DNA of 64,000 nt. Origin: Sitta carolinensis. Lineage: Eukaryota > Chordata > Aves > Passeriformes > Sittidae. This document shows, piece after piece, positions 24,321 to 36,345 of the stretch (position 1 is the stretch's first letter; each line of letters opens with the position of its first letter). The notes under the pieces were generated by a model. It had not been told where the DNA came from, did not search any database, and was given only the letters and a program-made list of their open reading frames with translations. The translations under genes were made by a program, and so were the position numbers. The stretch lies in contig CM063294.1 in NCBI GenBank assembly GCA_032173965.1, positions 3,146,452 through 3,210,451 on the forward strand, read 5' to 3'.

Positions 24321-27300
24321 GGGGGTGGAGTGACAGCACTGCCCCTCACAGGGGCTGTCCCCATGTCCAGGAGCTCACAGCCTCGCCCCTAAACCAGGGC
24401 CAGGCAGAAGATGAACCATGATCCATGGCAGCCCAAAGCAAAGCACTGTTCAACAGCAGCACCCCAAAAATGTGATGGAAAACCATCTTTTGCATCACCA
24501 TTGACCAAAACCAGAACTGAGGAATAAAGACCCTGCTGCAGGTGTGTGCACAGCCACAGCCATCACTTCCCCTGACCCAGCTGTGTCCCTCCTCTGCAGA
24601 GCTGCCAGGCATGCTGGCATCTGCAGGGGAGGCTATGGCCATGCCCCAGGGGGCTGTGGGGTGCAGGGGTACAGTCTGGGGTCCCAGACACAGGGCCCCC
24701 ACTGCAAGACTTGAAAGGGGGTCTCCCTCAGCTTTTATATCCCTGACAGGTACAGAGCATGGCACATCCCCCTGCCCCTGGTGGCACACAGGGCTTTCCT
24801 TTGGGCCAGCAAAGATGCATCCCTGGCTGGGAGGCCAGATTCCAGTACAGGAACTCCTTGGTGAGGGTGTTGAGGCGCCAGTGTCCCCATTCCCTGCCAG
24901 CCTCCTCTCAAGGAGAGATCCTGCTCGCCCTCCCCATGCTCTGCTCTGCTCTCTCCAGGCTCTGCAGCAGAGCAGCGCTGGCACAGCCCAGCAACCCTGG
25001 CCAAGTGGGATCAGAAACCCTGCAAAAGAGGCTTTGTAAACTACACAAACACCGGCCAAGGAGGCAGTTTCTTTCTTCTCCTTTGTGCTCTCAGTGCAAT
25101 CTGGCAGGGACCGGTGCATGCACGGACTGAGGCTGCAGCTGGCGCTGGGAGAACTTGGTCTGCACTGAACTGCCTGCAGCTCCGGGGCAGGACAATGCAG
25201 CAAGGGAACAGAACACACAAATGTTCTGCAGCAAGCAGGCCCAATCCATTTGCTAGTGGAGAACAGCAGCGAGCAACTGGAAAAATCAAAATTTTCCTGC
25301 AGAACTGAGCCCAGCCTCACCTCCCACAGGCCACCGGGTAAGTCCAGGGACCTGTTCCAGGTGTCCTGGGAGCATGAACTTCACACAGGTCTGGAACTGG
25401 CAAGATAACTGAAAACTGGGACAACCTCAGCTTGGGGAGCCCTGGGTTTCCTTGAGAGGATGTCCAAACCCTGAAACCAGAGATTTCCCTGCTACAGGAG
25501 ATCCCAGGTGACATCCCAGATATTCCCTGTCCTACAGTGGAAAACCCACCCCAGAACCTGTGAGCCTGGGGGCCTCCTTTTGGTGGGAAACCCCCCCTTT
25601 CTTGGCCCTGACACTGTTTAGCTGTGTGTCATGGCCCCGTGCTGGGGCCCAAAGCTGCCCTTGGTCCAGCATCTCCAAACACCAGAACTCAGACCCAAGG
25701 GATCTGCCAGCTGCCCAGACCAGGCACTGCTGCAGGAACTGTTCCTACCTGGGCTTTTCAGAGTGCTGACTGGTACTGTGGCTGTGCAGCACAGACCTGT
25801 GAAGCAGGGCAGGAAAGTCTGATCTCTGTTAAAGGTGGCAATCAGAAGCACACTGGGTGGTTCCTTGGTTATGATCAGAGGAGGTTTTCATTATAGAAGA
25901 GCTGGAGCAGAGATGAGCACTCTTGAAAACTCCCAGCTCTCCTAAGGGCCACATTTGGTCTAGATTATTCTAGCTCAGATCTTCAGGCTGCTCATTCAAC
26001 ATTTCAGCCACAAACCACCCATTCTTTAGGTAATGGGAAATTACCTCCTCACGATCCTTTGAACATTACTGCTGTCTCAGTGGGAGTCAAAGAATTGATA
26101 TTCCCTATTGCAGGGGATCTCCTGGAAGGGGATATTTTTATCATAGAACATATTATTTCTTTCTAGGCTTCAATCTACAGACCCTCCCTGACCCATCCCA
26201 GGTCAGTGGAAGGAGCACCTTTCTGCAGCAACAGGAGAGGACAACAGAGCCCTCCATGGAGGACTGGCAGCACTGTGAGGAACCTACCCAGGGAACTCAG
26301 CAGCAAACACAACGATTATCACACTGTGTCAGGGAAAATTGTCAATGCAAGTGACCAAGACAAGCCCACAAACGAGGCAGTCTCTTATGGCCATGGGAAG
26401 GAGCTGAGGGTTACAGTCATTGGGAAGAGGCCTGAACACGTGGGACAGGTTCAGGGAAGCACTGAGCACCTAGACTGGTCCTAAACTGCATCCTGGGGTT
26501 TGAGGCTATACTCAAGAAATAGGATCTTGTATTAGTCATAATAAATTTGATTGACCCAATAGACTCAAGGTTATTAATATCTTTCCCTCTCATAAAGAAA
26601 AAAATAATCTTTTTGGAACCTAAGTATTATCTGATGCTTCAGTTCAAACCAGAAAGGACCAGCAGTTCAGACACTAATGAAGGGCTGTCTTTAGTTCTGC
26701 TCCTTAGCCCATAAAGTAAAAACAATTACACTTATTTACTATATGAACTCTTCTGTACCTGCCCTTCAGATGCTCTGCAGCTGCAGAAGAGCCCCACTGC
26801 CTTGTGACAGCCTTTTAGGGCTACAAGAAGAAATTAAGTCCTGCTTTGTATTGGGGTAACATGAGAAACTTAGAGCAGAACATAATGCTACAAATCATAC
26901 GTGACTGGCTCTCTCTTCACCAAGCAGAAATTGTCTGATGTTGCTCAAAGCCATCATTCCACAGCAAAGGTAAGTTCACCTCCTTGAGGATCTGATTCCC
27001 AATTGCTTGTTTTGTCTCAAAAACCTTTTGGAAGGAAGAGTAGTAGAAATAGCAAAAATAGCAGAAAGTAGTATAATCCCTTTTTTTGTGGTTTTTCTTC
27101 TGGCTACACACTAAGAGGAATAGACTGCTGGGAGGGAGGGAAGAGTTGGGGGTTGCCTTTAATGATTCTTGGGCCAGAGAGAGGAATAGTGGTGACAATT
27201 TTCCTGCAGATATCAGGGTATAAGCTCACACTCTGTTTCAGACTTGTTACCAATCTGTCAGGCTGGGAAGATGAGACAGGGATAGTGGGAGCTGGCCTTT

Positions 27301-29185
27301 CCCACTTGGAAAAACGTGTCCCTCCCTGATATGTGCAGCACAGACCCCACAGCACACCTGGTCTGCTGCCCAGGTGCCTCCACTGAATTTCTTCCTGCAA
27401 AGGAGGAGAGCAGCAAAATGGAACAGCAGATCACTGGTGGGAGAGGCAGCAGCTGGGTCCCTTTTTAGTAATTGTAGGGAAGATTTGGGCTTTGCCTTGA
27501 CTTGGAGCAGACCAAGAAGAAGAAACATTCTCACTTGCCCAAGAGGAATTAAAATTTTGCTGAAATGAGGCAAAATCTTCAGTGAATCACATGCAGCAGC
27601 AGGGTATGGGCAGATCCTCCTGGGCAGAGAGGACATCACACCTTTTGACAAACCTCTTGAAACTGCTTTGCAGATGTGGGAAGTAAAGATTGTGTTTGAC
27701 TGGGTGATGTCCCAGCTGTGCCATGGACTGTGGAGGGAAAGGCTACAGTGCCAGTGGAAAATGGAGAGCTCTTCTCACCACTGCTGGCAAAAAACTTATC
27801 CTTGCTTCCTGCACACTCTCAGCTCTCTGTCCCCTCTGCTCTCTGTCTTGTTCTTCACTTCCCTACTTAATTCCTTGCAACAGGGACCAAGCCCTGGACA
27901 GTTCAGGGCACTCAAGGTCTAGGAGAGAGGCTGCAGTGGTGGGGAAGGGGATGAGGAGCTGGACAGCCACGCATGGAAACATCAGAAATGATCACTTGAG
28001 GAAGTCCAGATGAAATGCAATTATCCTCTAATGATGGCAACAGACCAGAATGTGGACACACATCATGGTTACGGCACAACCCACACAGGGACCCCTCATC
28101 ACAAGGACTTGGGGACTGCAAGTCCTCCCTAAAACAGAACAGCAAGTTAACAGCCAGCTACTGGGCTCAAGCAACTTCTCTTTGTAAATTCCTATGCCAT
28201 GGTAGAAAGAGGCCCAGAAAAGAGACATCAATTCTTTGAAGCAAGCACTGAAATTATTGCCAAGGACTCATGGCAAAAGATCGTGGGAAAAGACTTTCTA
28301 TTGATTTTTTTTTTTTAATTAGTTACTTAAAGCTTCCTCATCTTGGCCAAGGAAATGTAACCATTCACTATTGCCTGCTGTTCAGAATAGCTCCTGCATC
28401 CATTCATCATGTACCAGGAGATGTAAGCTCCTTGTTCTAGGGTTGTAACTCCTTTGGGAAAGTTTTCAGTTAAGGCTAAGGCAGCTCTTCAGTTTTGGTT
28501 AGATTATATATGTCTTTTTAAATACTCTAAAGTATCTTTGGGTCTCAACCCTTATGAGCAGCTGGGACATTGCAGGGGCCAGCACCAGCTGCTGAGAAGC
28601 AGAGGTGAGAACCCTGCTGAGAGAATTGTGGACAGATGTGGTCCCCACACATCAGCTCCCCTCCCAGTCTGCACCTGGTAGGGTCGCAGAGGGGAGGTTC
28701 ATTTCCTAAACTGCCTCTATTGCTGGGAGATTCTGGATAACTGTACTTATGTACATGAGAGCCCAGAAGAGTCAGGAAAAAGAGCTTCAGGATGATTTAG
28801 GAGATCTGCATTGTCAGACAGCTGGAGTGCTTGGAAGTGCCCACCTCTACCAGCAAGGTCCCAGGGCTGTTTTGGATTCCTGGGAGGGATTTTAGCATCA
28901 TCAATTCCTGTGTGGGGGCTGTAATTCACCTGCAAGCTGCAGTGTGAGCTGTGGCCCCAGGAACAGCAGGGCCTGTCCCACTTCACCCAGGAGCAGGGTC
29001 TGTAGTGACCTTGATCAGCAAGGATCAGTGATGCTGATGGAGGAAAGGGTGAGAAACTGTCTTCTGTACAGGGAGGGTGAAGGGGGTACATGGAGAGGGG
29101 CAAACCAGCCTGGGGAAGTAATGGTGAAAGAAAGTGTGGATCCTGTGCCTGGTTCAGCCAGTCACCTTGGGGAAGTGACCTTGGC
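24321..29185. other. Long gene-free stretch
   Basis: No gene, LINE or RNA feature is recognised. The 324-codon minus-strand frame at 24346-25320 is Ser/Ala/Gly/Cys-rich, has no domain and is mirrored by open frames on the other strand, so it is a compositional artefact. AT-rich segments lie at 26500-26660 and 28240-28420, and a 14-nt class T-run at about 28304-28317. Confidence 0.5.
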
Positions 29186-29503
29186 CTTATCTACACACAG
29201 ACAATCAGGAAAATGAATCCGAATTAACCTTTGCAAATTGGATTAGCTAAACTTCATTAAACTGTCTATGTGGACATTCCTGTTCAGAATTCAAGTAGCC
29301 TCCATTCATCCTGGCTTACCTCATGTCCACAATAAACGAGAAGAAAACACACTCAGCTTTTTTTTTCCATTGTGAGTAGGACTGTCCACACATCTGTTCT
29401 AAGTGCAGTTTAACTAAACCACACGAACATCCAACTGCAGACTAAGGATCCCTGGTGGTCTCAGTTTCTTTGTCTTCCTGCCACGCTGTCTATTTGGACA
29501 AGG
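29186..29503. mobile_element. Possible fossil MITE-like DNA transposon (inverted repeats)
   Basis: A related motif alternates in orientation four times: tatctacacacagaca (29188-29203, +), ctgtctatgtggaca (29262-29276, -), ctgtccacacatctgt (29382-29397, +) and ctgtctatttggaca (29486-29500, -). The longer segments 29240-29281 and 29379-29420 are also imperfect reverse complements of each other (ggattagctaaact against ggtttagttaaact after inversion). This suggests palindromic non-autonomous DNA transposon remnants, either two adjacent copies or one with internal inversions. No target-site duplication is clear and the family is not identified. Confidence 0.35.
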
Positions 29504-29596
29504 AGCTCTAGAGTCTCTGGATGGAGGAGCAGCTCTGATTGTATGCACAGACCATGCCTACTGCAGGATCAACACCACCTGTAGAAGAAATGTAGC

Positions 29597-29812
29597 CTCA
29601 AGCTGTGCCAGGGAGGCTGAGTTGGACATCAGGAGGAATTTTTTCAGAGAAAGGGTTGTCAAGTACCGGGTTGTCACCATCCCTGGGAGTGTTCAAGAAA
29701 GGATTGCACCCTGGTCTAGCTGGCAAAGTGGTTTTCAGCCACAGGTTGGACTCAGTAATCTCAGAGGTCTTTTCCCACCCGAACGATTTTGTAATTTTGT
29801 GATTCTGTGACT
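29597..29812 (+). mobile_element. CR1 LINE 3' end, plus strand
   Basis: Sense-oriented CR1: ggacatcaggaggaattttt (29624-29643), accatccctgggagtgttca (29677-29696), aggattgcaccctgg, then ggttggactcagtaatctc and a tail gattttgtaattttgtgattctgtga. The tail keeps about three degenerate octamers. 5'-truncated with no coding sequence. Confidence 0.93.
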
Positions 29813-30638
29813 CTTTTACAGAAGTAGCACCGGTGCAATTGTAGGATGATGCATGGGTTGGAGAATGTTTATTGGTTTGAACGCAGCAAAACAAAGGTCA
29901 CGCCACACCTGATGGACCCAACTACCTAGAAAGGCAAGAAAACTGGCTGTGAGGAGACAGGGTGAACAGGGGAATATTGAGTGGTTCCCCTTGCCTGTAG
30001 TAAAGCTTTCCATGCTTACCCTCCCTAGAGCCAGGCTGGGGAGATACAGGCCCAATAAATAGGAAAGAAGGAAGCTGGAAGATTGGCTGGACTGTTGCAC
30101 TCACAGGGTGATGAGCAGCAGACAAAGCCCTCTTGGCCACTCATTGCTGCTGAGATCCTGGTGCTGATGGCCTGGATGATTTGGCACACTCTCAGGAAGT
30201 TCTCAGATGCCACCAAAGGAAGCAGTGGGGAGGGAAGCACTTGACACCCGAGAGGCTGCAGCTGCTGCTCAGAGGGAGTGGAGAAATGGGCAGCCAAGGG
30301 CACAGTCCTGATGGAAATACCTCCCAAGGGAACAGGACAGGCCCACGGGGGACAGCTGGGCTGGGAAGCAGCTTGATAGGAAGCAGCCTTGTGGAAAGGG
30401 AGATGGGATTGCTGAGTCAGGAGTTGAATGTGGGTCACTGCTGTGTTAAAGCAGAGGTGAGCTCCACCCTCAGCTGTGTCAGCAAGGAGGCAGGCAGCAC
30501 ATCAAGGGAGTGAGAATCGCCTTTGTTTGGCCCCTCTGAGACTGTTTTGGAAATCCTGGGCCCAGTTTGGGACTTCCTAGGACAAAACCAGCATTGCCAG
30601 ATTGGAGCTGATCCAGCAGAGGCCACCAGTGGATGGTT
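29813..30638. other. Gene-free stretch between two CR1 fragments
   Basis: Plain sequence with no gene or repeat recognised. The 110- and 137-codon frames around 30025-30513 overlap each other on opposite strands and have no recognisable domain. Confidence 0.5.
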
Positions 30639-30745
30639 GAGGTACAAGGAGAGGCAAAACCAGCTGGGTTTGTTCATCCTGAAGGAGAGTAGGAGGAAGA
30701 TCAAACTGCTTTCTGCAGCTCCCTGAAGAAAGGGATAGAAAAGAC
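30639..30745 (+). mobile_element. CR1 LINE internal fragment, plus strand
   Basis: Matches the CR1 segment upstream of the 3' end: aggtacaaggagaggcaaaa (30640-30659), ctgggtttgttcatcctgaa (30663-30682) and a ctttctgcagctccctgaagaaaggg-type block. No tail follows, so this is an internal fragment. It could have been part of the same insertion as a neighbouring copy, but order and distance do not prove it. Confidence 0.7.
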
Positions 30746-30969
30746 AGAACTTCTGGGGATGCAGAGCTAGCCTGGGTTGTTCTGTGGTCTAAACCTGAGC
30801 TTTGAGACCCCAGACAGAGTGCCAGGCCCACCTGCAGCTCCTCGAAGGAAAGGGGTGCTCATGCCTGATGCCAATCTACCTGAGGGTTTGAGGTCTATCA
30901 TCATGTTTGGGCACTGCTGGTGAGGGTTAGAGAAGAAGGGCCTCCATAATCCTACAAACTGGATTAGTC
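30746..30969. other. Gene-free stretch
   Basis: Short plain segment after the CR1 fragment. Nothing recognised. Confidence 0.45.
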
Positions 30970-31140
30970 GAGTAGTAAACATATAATAATGTAATAATAA
31001 ACATTTCTAGAGTGATTAATCAAACTGCTAATTGAAGAATCAGTCTGATCTCGCTTCATATGTAAAGGTGTGTTTGCTTTGAACTTGCTCATACCTTTCC
31101 ATCAGTGATTCCACATTTTCCTTTAGAACTTCAGTGAAGC
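30970..31140. promoter_or_regulatory. Candidate element with perfect TGATTAATCA palindrome
   Basis: AT-rich segment carrying TGATTAATCA at 31013-31022, a 10-bp palindrome that reads as a PBX-HOX-type composite on both strands, followed by ctaattgaag (31028-31037). The string ATTAATCAAAC is shared exactly with 18152-18162. A CpG survives at 31051. Regulatory role is inferred. Confidence 0.3.
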
Positions 31141-31559
31141 TTTTGAGATGTGGCACAGAATTTACCCTTGCTCATCAAGCAGGAGACTGAGGTTCAGAGA
31201 AGCCAAGAAACTTGTCTGGAGCCATGGTGAGCACTGTGTTATGTAGATCATCAAAACATTGAATGCCCCTGCCTGGTGTTCCTGTCTCAGGTGTTTTTCC
31301 CCCTGCTTTTTACACCTGGACGTGGGCCACTCTCACAGCTCAGCTGATGGATGGTAACTCATTAAGCAGGACTAATGCAAGTGGGTCTCAGCCCAGCAAA
31401 CAATTCCCTAAGAACACGCAGTTTCTCCTCTGTTCACACAGAGAAACTGCTTTCATTTCCCTGACTGTCCCCAAACCTCTTATTACTCCCAATTTGAAGT
31501 CCTTTCCTGGGGCACTTTCAATAGGACGGCTGGAAAAATCAGGTTTTTCTAATCTGTCT
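31141..31559. other. Gene-free stretch
   Basis: No repeat or gene recognised. The 101-codon plus-strand frame at 31263-31568 ends in the T-rich tract that follows and matches no family. Confidence 0.45.
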
Positions 31560-32160
31560 TTTTTTTAATTTTTTTTTTTCCAATTTAAGGGGATAATAAT
31601 TATGGAGATCATTGTGTTGATGCTCCAGTGGACAATCAGAGAGGCTCAGCACCGAACTGCTGGCAGCAGGTGGACTGTGAATCGCTATCTGCTCCAGTCA
31701 CCTGCCAGGAGTCCCCCACCCCTCCTCAAGCAGATCTGCCGATGAGTTGTTGCGTGTTTTTTGCTGTTGTTGTTGATTGCTGACATAAAAGAAGCTGAAG
31801 CGACACCGTTTTAAGCTGAGTATCCAAGGCGACCTCATTAACATCTCTGCAGAGGAGCCCTTTAAAAAACATCAGTCACAGTGGTCCTGAGTGGAACAGA
31901 AACTGTTCTGTGTTTTCTTGATCAATTGCTTAAAATTCAAGGTCGGGGTGCAGAGCAGGGAGGGCTCCCCGCCAGTCACTGCGGGCTTGGGCTGAGGGTT
32001 TTTTTGGAAAATAGTGATGCTGTCGTACTGGAGAAAATCCATGCGCTCCCTCAGAGGAGCACTATTGGGAATAAATGCTGGAAGCTGTTCCACTTGAGCA
32101 GATGGCTGAAAAACTTTGGCTGAGAAATAAATTGAGTATGACGGTCTGAGGGCCAATCAC
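31560..32160. promoter_or_regulatory. Candidate non-coding element with T-runs and retained CpGs
   Basis: Starts with two T-runs (31559-31580) and ggataataattatgg (31591-31605). Retained CpGs lie at 31653, 31681, 31739, 31752, 31800, 31806 and 31831, and later at 31945, 31968, 31981, 32024 and 32042. A 94-codon minus-strand frame (31872-32156) lacks a family match and a clear splice context. The mix of AT-rich stretches and surviving CpGs resembles conserved non-coding DNA. Conservation is untested. Confidence 0.3.
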
Positions 32161-34359
32161 AGATGGATGAAATTCTAGTGATGTCCCAAATGTCCTGAAC
32201 ATAGAAGGTTCTCTTCTTTCCCCTTTTGTGCTAAAAAACCATAGTAGGATTTTTAATACAGACTGAAAAAATGTTGATGGAGTGAGACACAGAGATAACG
32301 GTTTAATGTCTTCTGGATCAGCAGCACGTTTAGGGGAGCCCCGAGGTTCTGCCACCTCCAGGTCAGTAGTGGAGAGAAGTGCTGATCGTGCAGGGACCAT
32401 GATGTAAGGGCTGGGAAATGCCCCTGTGCTCCTTCAGACACAGCCTGGTGTCCATGTGCAGCCCCAGACGTTCAAATATTCCTGCTGAATTCAAGTCATG
32501 CAGAACCCAAAAGCAATTTTTTTTTCTTCGGGGTCTTTCAACCCAGCCTCAGGGTAGACTGAAAAATTGCTTTAACCTGTGTTAAATGGAGAAGTCACTA
32601 GGAACTCCTTCCCTTGGTTTCAGGTCATCTCCATAAACCCAGGGATGACCCCTGAGGTGCATTAACAACCTCAACAACCACCCTCCCTCCAGTGCAGCAC
32701 ATAAAAGGAGCCACGAGCCCTGGGTTTCAAATCATGGTCTCTGGGATCCAGCCCAGTGCAGATCCCAGGCTTCAGCTCATCTCTGCTCAGGCCCAGAAGG
32801 GATATGAGCCACATTTCAAGTGGCACATGTCTTGCATGTCCTGAAAACACCCTGAGCCCAGGTCTTCACTTCCCAATTCCTCAGTTGACAGGATGCCATG
32901 AGAGCTGGTGAGACATCAGCTGGGAGCTAGGTCAGTGCAGCCTGGCAATCAGCAGCACCAAGCCCAGTGGGATTCCAGAGAGACCCAGCCCCCTGCAGTG
33001 TGAGCACCAGGGCACAGAGCAATACTGTGCCTTTTCTAGCATACACAAGAGGTCACACGCACACCCTATTTTCCTTTCCTTGAACAGCCCCTTCCCATCC
33101 ATTATTTCTCATGGTGGGACAAGCCCATGCATGTGAAGGCTGTTCCAACCCAGCCCCAGCAGCCAATCTCACAGGGCAACGTCAGCAGCTTCCAGCAGAA
33201 AAGACCTTCTGTGGTCAAGCTGGAATGATGACGTGGGATTTAATCCTTGCTGCAACCATGCAGGACACCATAACCCCACAGGGCTGCAGAAAGGGGCTGT
33301 GCTGCCTGTGAAACCTTGGTGCCAACTTGCATTTGCTTGGTGATCTATGGCCAGGTCGGTGACAGCAGTGACAGGTAAGAGCACACAGCGAGGACTTGTC
33401 AGGGCTCACTGAGAGCTGCATGAGAGCTGGGCAGGGTTACAATATTTCCTGGCAGCCCTGTCTGAGAGCTCTGCCTGTGGGACTGGGACAGATACTAAAG
33501 GCTGGGCTTTGCCTGCATCTGCAGTGCCCAGCAGAAGCTTTATCAAATGAGCTTATCAGCAATGCTGCTTATTCCTCTCAGCCAGCGGCTGGTATGTGCT
33601 GTATTAACCACCCTCAGCCCTTTGTGGCAGATGCCCCTGTAAAACCCATGATTTGAAAACAGTCTTTGCATCTCAGGGATGTATTTGGGGGTTTTAACAA
33701 ACATATATTCACACGCTTATAATCTATGTGAACTCAGTAACAGAGACAAAAAAATGAGAATGTGAAAAATTCCAGAGGGGAGAGGATGTGAAACTGTGCT
33801 GCCAGTGCAGAAAGCAAGACCCCCCACACTCCTGTGACTTCAGGCCAGCCTCACTCTGCTGTATGTTTACAGGTTGACTCTGGCACTCAGGGTGTCCTGC
33901 TTGGTCCCACACCAGTCTGGCAGAGGAATTTTAAATACTGGATAAGACTCTCCACAGAAGGCAGGGGAGTTTGAACCCTGGGCTGGGCCCTGCTTTTGCC
34001 CTGTGGTCGAGCAGGAAGGGAGAGCCCAGGGTTGGAGACGTCTCTGCCATCTTCTCCAAGGGCACAGGCGTAGCTCCCACTGGAGATGGCCAGTGCAAGC
34101 AGAGAGCAGGGGTGGCTGACATACATACCAAGCCTGGTGTTTTACTCCCTGTCTCATGGTATATGGCAAGGGCCACTCTCTATCTCCACCACCAAGATCT
34201 GGTAAAGGATGTCATGGCTGTGGTGTGACACAGCGGTCCAAAGGCTCAGCACCTGTCCCCAGCACTGACCAACACACAGGACAGTGTGATCATGGTCAAA
34301 CACTTCCCCATGATATCCTTCCTGTCTGCAATAGTTGTGCTTTAGAGACTTCCTGACCC
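32161..34359. other. Gene-free stretch
   Basis: Mixed-composition DNA without recognised gene, LINE or RNA feature. Overlapping frames near 33867-34228 occur on both strands and are not credible coding sequence. Confidence 0.5.
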
Positions 34360-34530
34360 AGAATTAAAGTCCTTGTATTTAGTCATCCTCAATTCCTCAA
34401 CGGATTTCTTTTCCATGACCTTGTTTGTGAGTTTGCAGCCCCCAGTAAAGTCAGGAATTCAAGTGCTTCGTTATAAGCATTTTCTTTACCATTTCCTGAT
34501 TAATCATCCCCGGCACTGTGGTCATTACAG
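34360..34530. promoter_or_regulatory. Candidate element with second TGATTAATCA palindrome
   Basis: AT-leaning segment with TGATTAATCA at 34497-34506, identical to the palindrome at 31013-31022. CpGs lie near 34400, 34469, 34511 and 34531. The palindrome can serve as a PBX-HOX composite or paired homeodomain site. Function is inferred. Confidence 0.28.
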
Positions 34531-34779
34531 CGGCTCCTGGAGACCGAGCAGTTGTAGGGCTCATTGGGCAGGAGCAGCAGCACACAGCCCCCACGGGGGA
34601 GACTTCCACGGAGCCACTGAGCAGAGGCAGCCCTGGGAGGAGGACAGAGCCACGGCCCCAGGAGGAGGGCACAGGAGGGACCCAGCCACGAGCAGCAGCA
34701 AGGGACTGGAGGGGGTGGGGGAGGACATCAGGGGAAAGCAGGACAAGGGGAATAGAGAATTGAAGCTGGAGATGCAGAT
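34531..34779. other. Gene-free stretch
   Basis: GC- and purine-rich sequence between two AT-rich segments. The 137-codon plus-strand frame ending at 34786 has low complexity and no domain. Confidence 0.45.
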
Positions 34780-35000
34780 GGATTAAACAGTTAATCTGCA
34801 TTATAAACAGCACAGGTGAGAGTCTGCTACTGAATCTCTTAATCCAGTTATTACCATTCAGCGTGGTCATTTCCTCCCGTTCAGATGCACCACTCATCCT
34901 TCAGGTTTGGAAAAACAACAGCAGCATCAACAACAAATAAAAAGAGACACAAAATAACTCTTTGTGTGTTTGTGCAGTTTGGGATTTCCCTCCTGTAAAA
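34780..35000. promoter_or_regulatory. Candidate AT-rich element
   Basis: Contains gattaaacagttaatctgca (34781-34800) and cttaatccagttattacc (34839-34856), with CpGs at 34861 and 34879, then an A-rich stretch (34911-34955). This is homeodomain-like motif content in an otherwise GC-moderate region. No gene is seen. Confidence 0.25.
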
Positions 35001-36189
35001 ATGTGTCAACTCTTGTAAGGGAGAACATCTTCAGGAAGAGCAGGGCTGTATCACCCATGTGTTGATGACAGTCAACGTTCCTGAGCAACTCAGAAGTGAC
35101 AAGGTTGATACTTAGAAGCAAATCTTTTGGGCTCCTGTCAGTCCAGGAGGGCAAGACAGAGAAGATGTGACCTCATGAGAATTTATCAGATGCAGATAAA
35201 GGGTGTTTGAGTGGAGGTGCTTTACCCTACAACCCACAGAGGGGCTAGAAAACAGGGGACTCAGCACATGAGGGAATACAAAGGGATGGAGAGGGGGGAT
35301 GGGGAAACCACTTTGAAAGGATGAGGGCAAAGAGGCCTGGACCTGCTCACAAACAATCTGTGACTCAAAAAGAGGAGGCAAAACTCCTGGACTGTGCATC
35401 CCCAGCTGCTGAAGCCTCTAGCCATCCTCAGGCAGATGTGAGTCGTTCCCAGGGTGGGAAGTGCAGCAGTGCCAGGGCAGGTGGTGTCCCACGTGCCATG
35501 TCACGGCAAGATCGCGGCGTCACCGTGACGGTGCCGAGGCTGTGGGAGCACTGACCCAAGGGTGACCTGGCACATCTGAAAGGCAGCAATGGGAGAGCCC
35601 AGTGCCTTCCCCAGGGCCGTGTGAAAATCAAATGAAGCCTCTCAGTGCAGGAGAGGGGCTGTTGGCTTGGGAACGTGAATCTGTCTGACACAAAAAGCCC
35701 CGAGTCCCTGTTCTGTCTCAAGCTCACGGAGCCATAGGTACCTGTGCAGAAAGTGCTGCTCCTGATTTCCCATCCAAGTGCTTTATGTCTCAGTTATGTG
35801 CCACTGAACATTGCTAAGACCCTCATTTCAGAAGAGAGCAAAGCAAGGGTGTGCTGATCCTGGAATTTCAGCCTCTTCTGGGGGTGTGTTTGAAGGCAGC
35901 AAAGATGGTCTTCTAGCCCAACACAGAGACAGGGACTTAAGGTCCAAGATGGAGCAGAGCAGACCCATCTAGTAAGCTGAATTCAGACACTACATTTCAG
36001 GAAAAAGGACTGGATTCAGCCACTTTTTCGGGAACCACCTGGGATTTCAGCAGGCAGGTTGATTAAATGAGATGGAACTTTCTCCAGCTGTATGGAATCA
36101 TTTGGCAAGCTGCCCCAAGAGTGCACAGGAGAAAGAGGTGCAGATGGCAGGGGTAGTGAGTCCTCAGAGCACTGGAAGGGGCTCTTAGG
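35001..36189. other. Gene-free stretch with a small CpG/CRE-like cluster
   Basis: At 35490-35537 an E-box cacgtg (35491-35496) is followed by several CpGs and gtcaccgtgac (35519-35529), an inverted repeat with a CRE-like tgacg half site. Otherwise no gene or repeat is recognised. Confidence 0.45.
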
Positions 36190-36345
36190 TCTCCTGGAAG
36201 CCTTCTCTTCTCCAGGTGAGCACCCCCAGCTCTCCCAGCCTGGTCCAGAGCAGAGGGGCTCCAGCCCTGGGAGCAGCTCCATGGCCTCCTCTGTCCCTGC
36301 TCCTGCTGGTCCACATCCTTCTTGTGCTGTGACCTGGACACAGTC
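36190..36345 (-). mobile_element. CR1 LINE internal fragment, minus strand
   Basis: The + strand reads the reversed CR1 block: gccttctcttctccaggtga (36200-36219), cccagctctcccagcctggt (36225-36244), a cagcagaggggctccagccc block, then ggtccacatccttcttgtgc (36309-36328). No 3' tail is present, so it is internal and truncated at both ends. Confidence 0.85.

Noticed and set aside
24346..25320. 324-codon minus-strand frame
   Set aside because: Low-complexity Ser/Ala/Gly/Cys-rich translation without domain; opposite-strand frames are also open. Consistent with chance.
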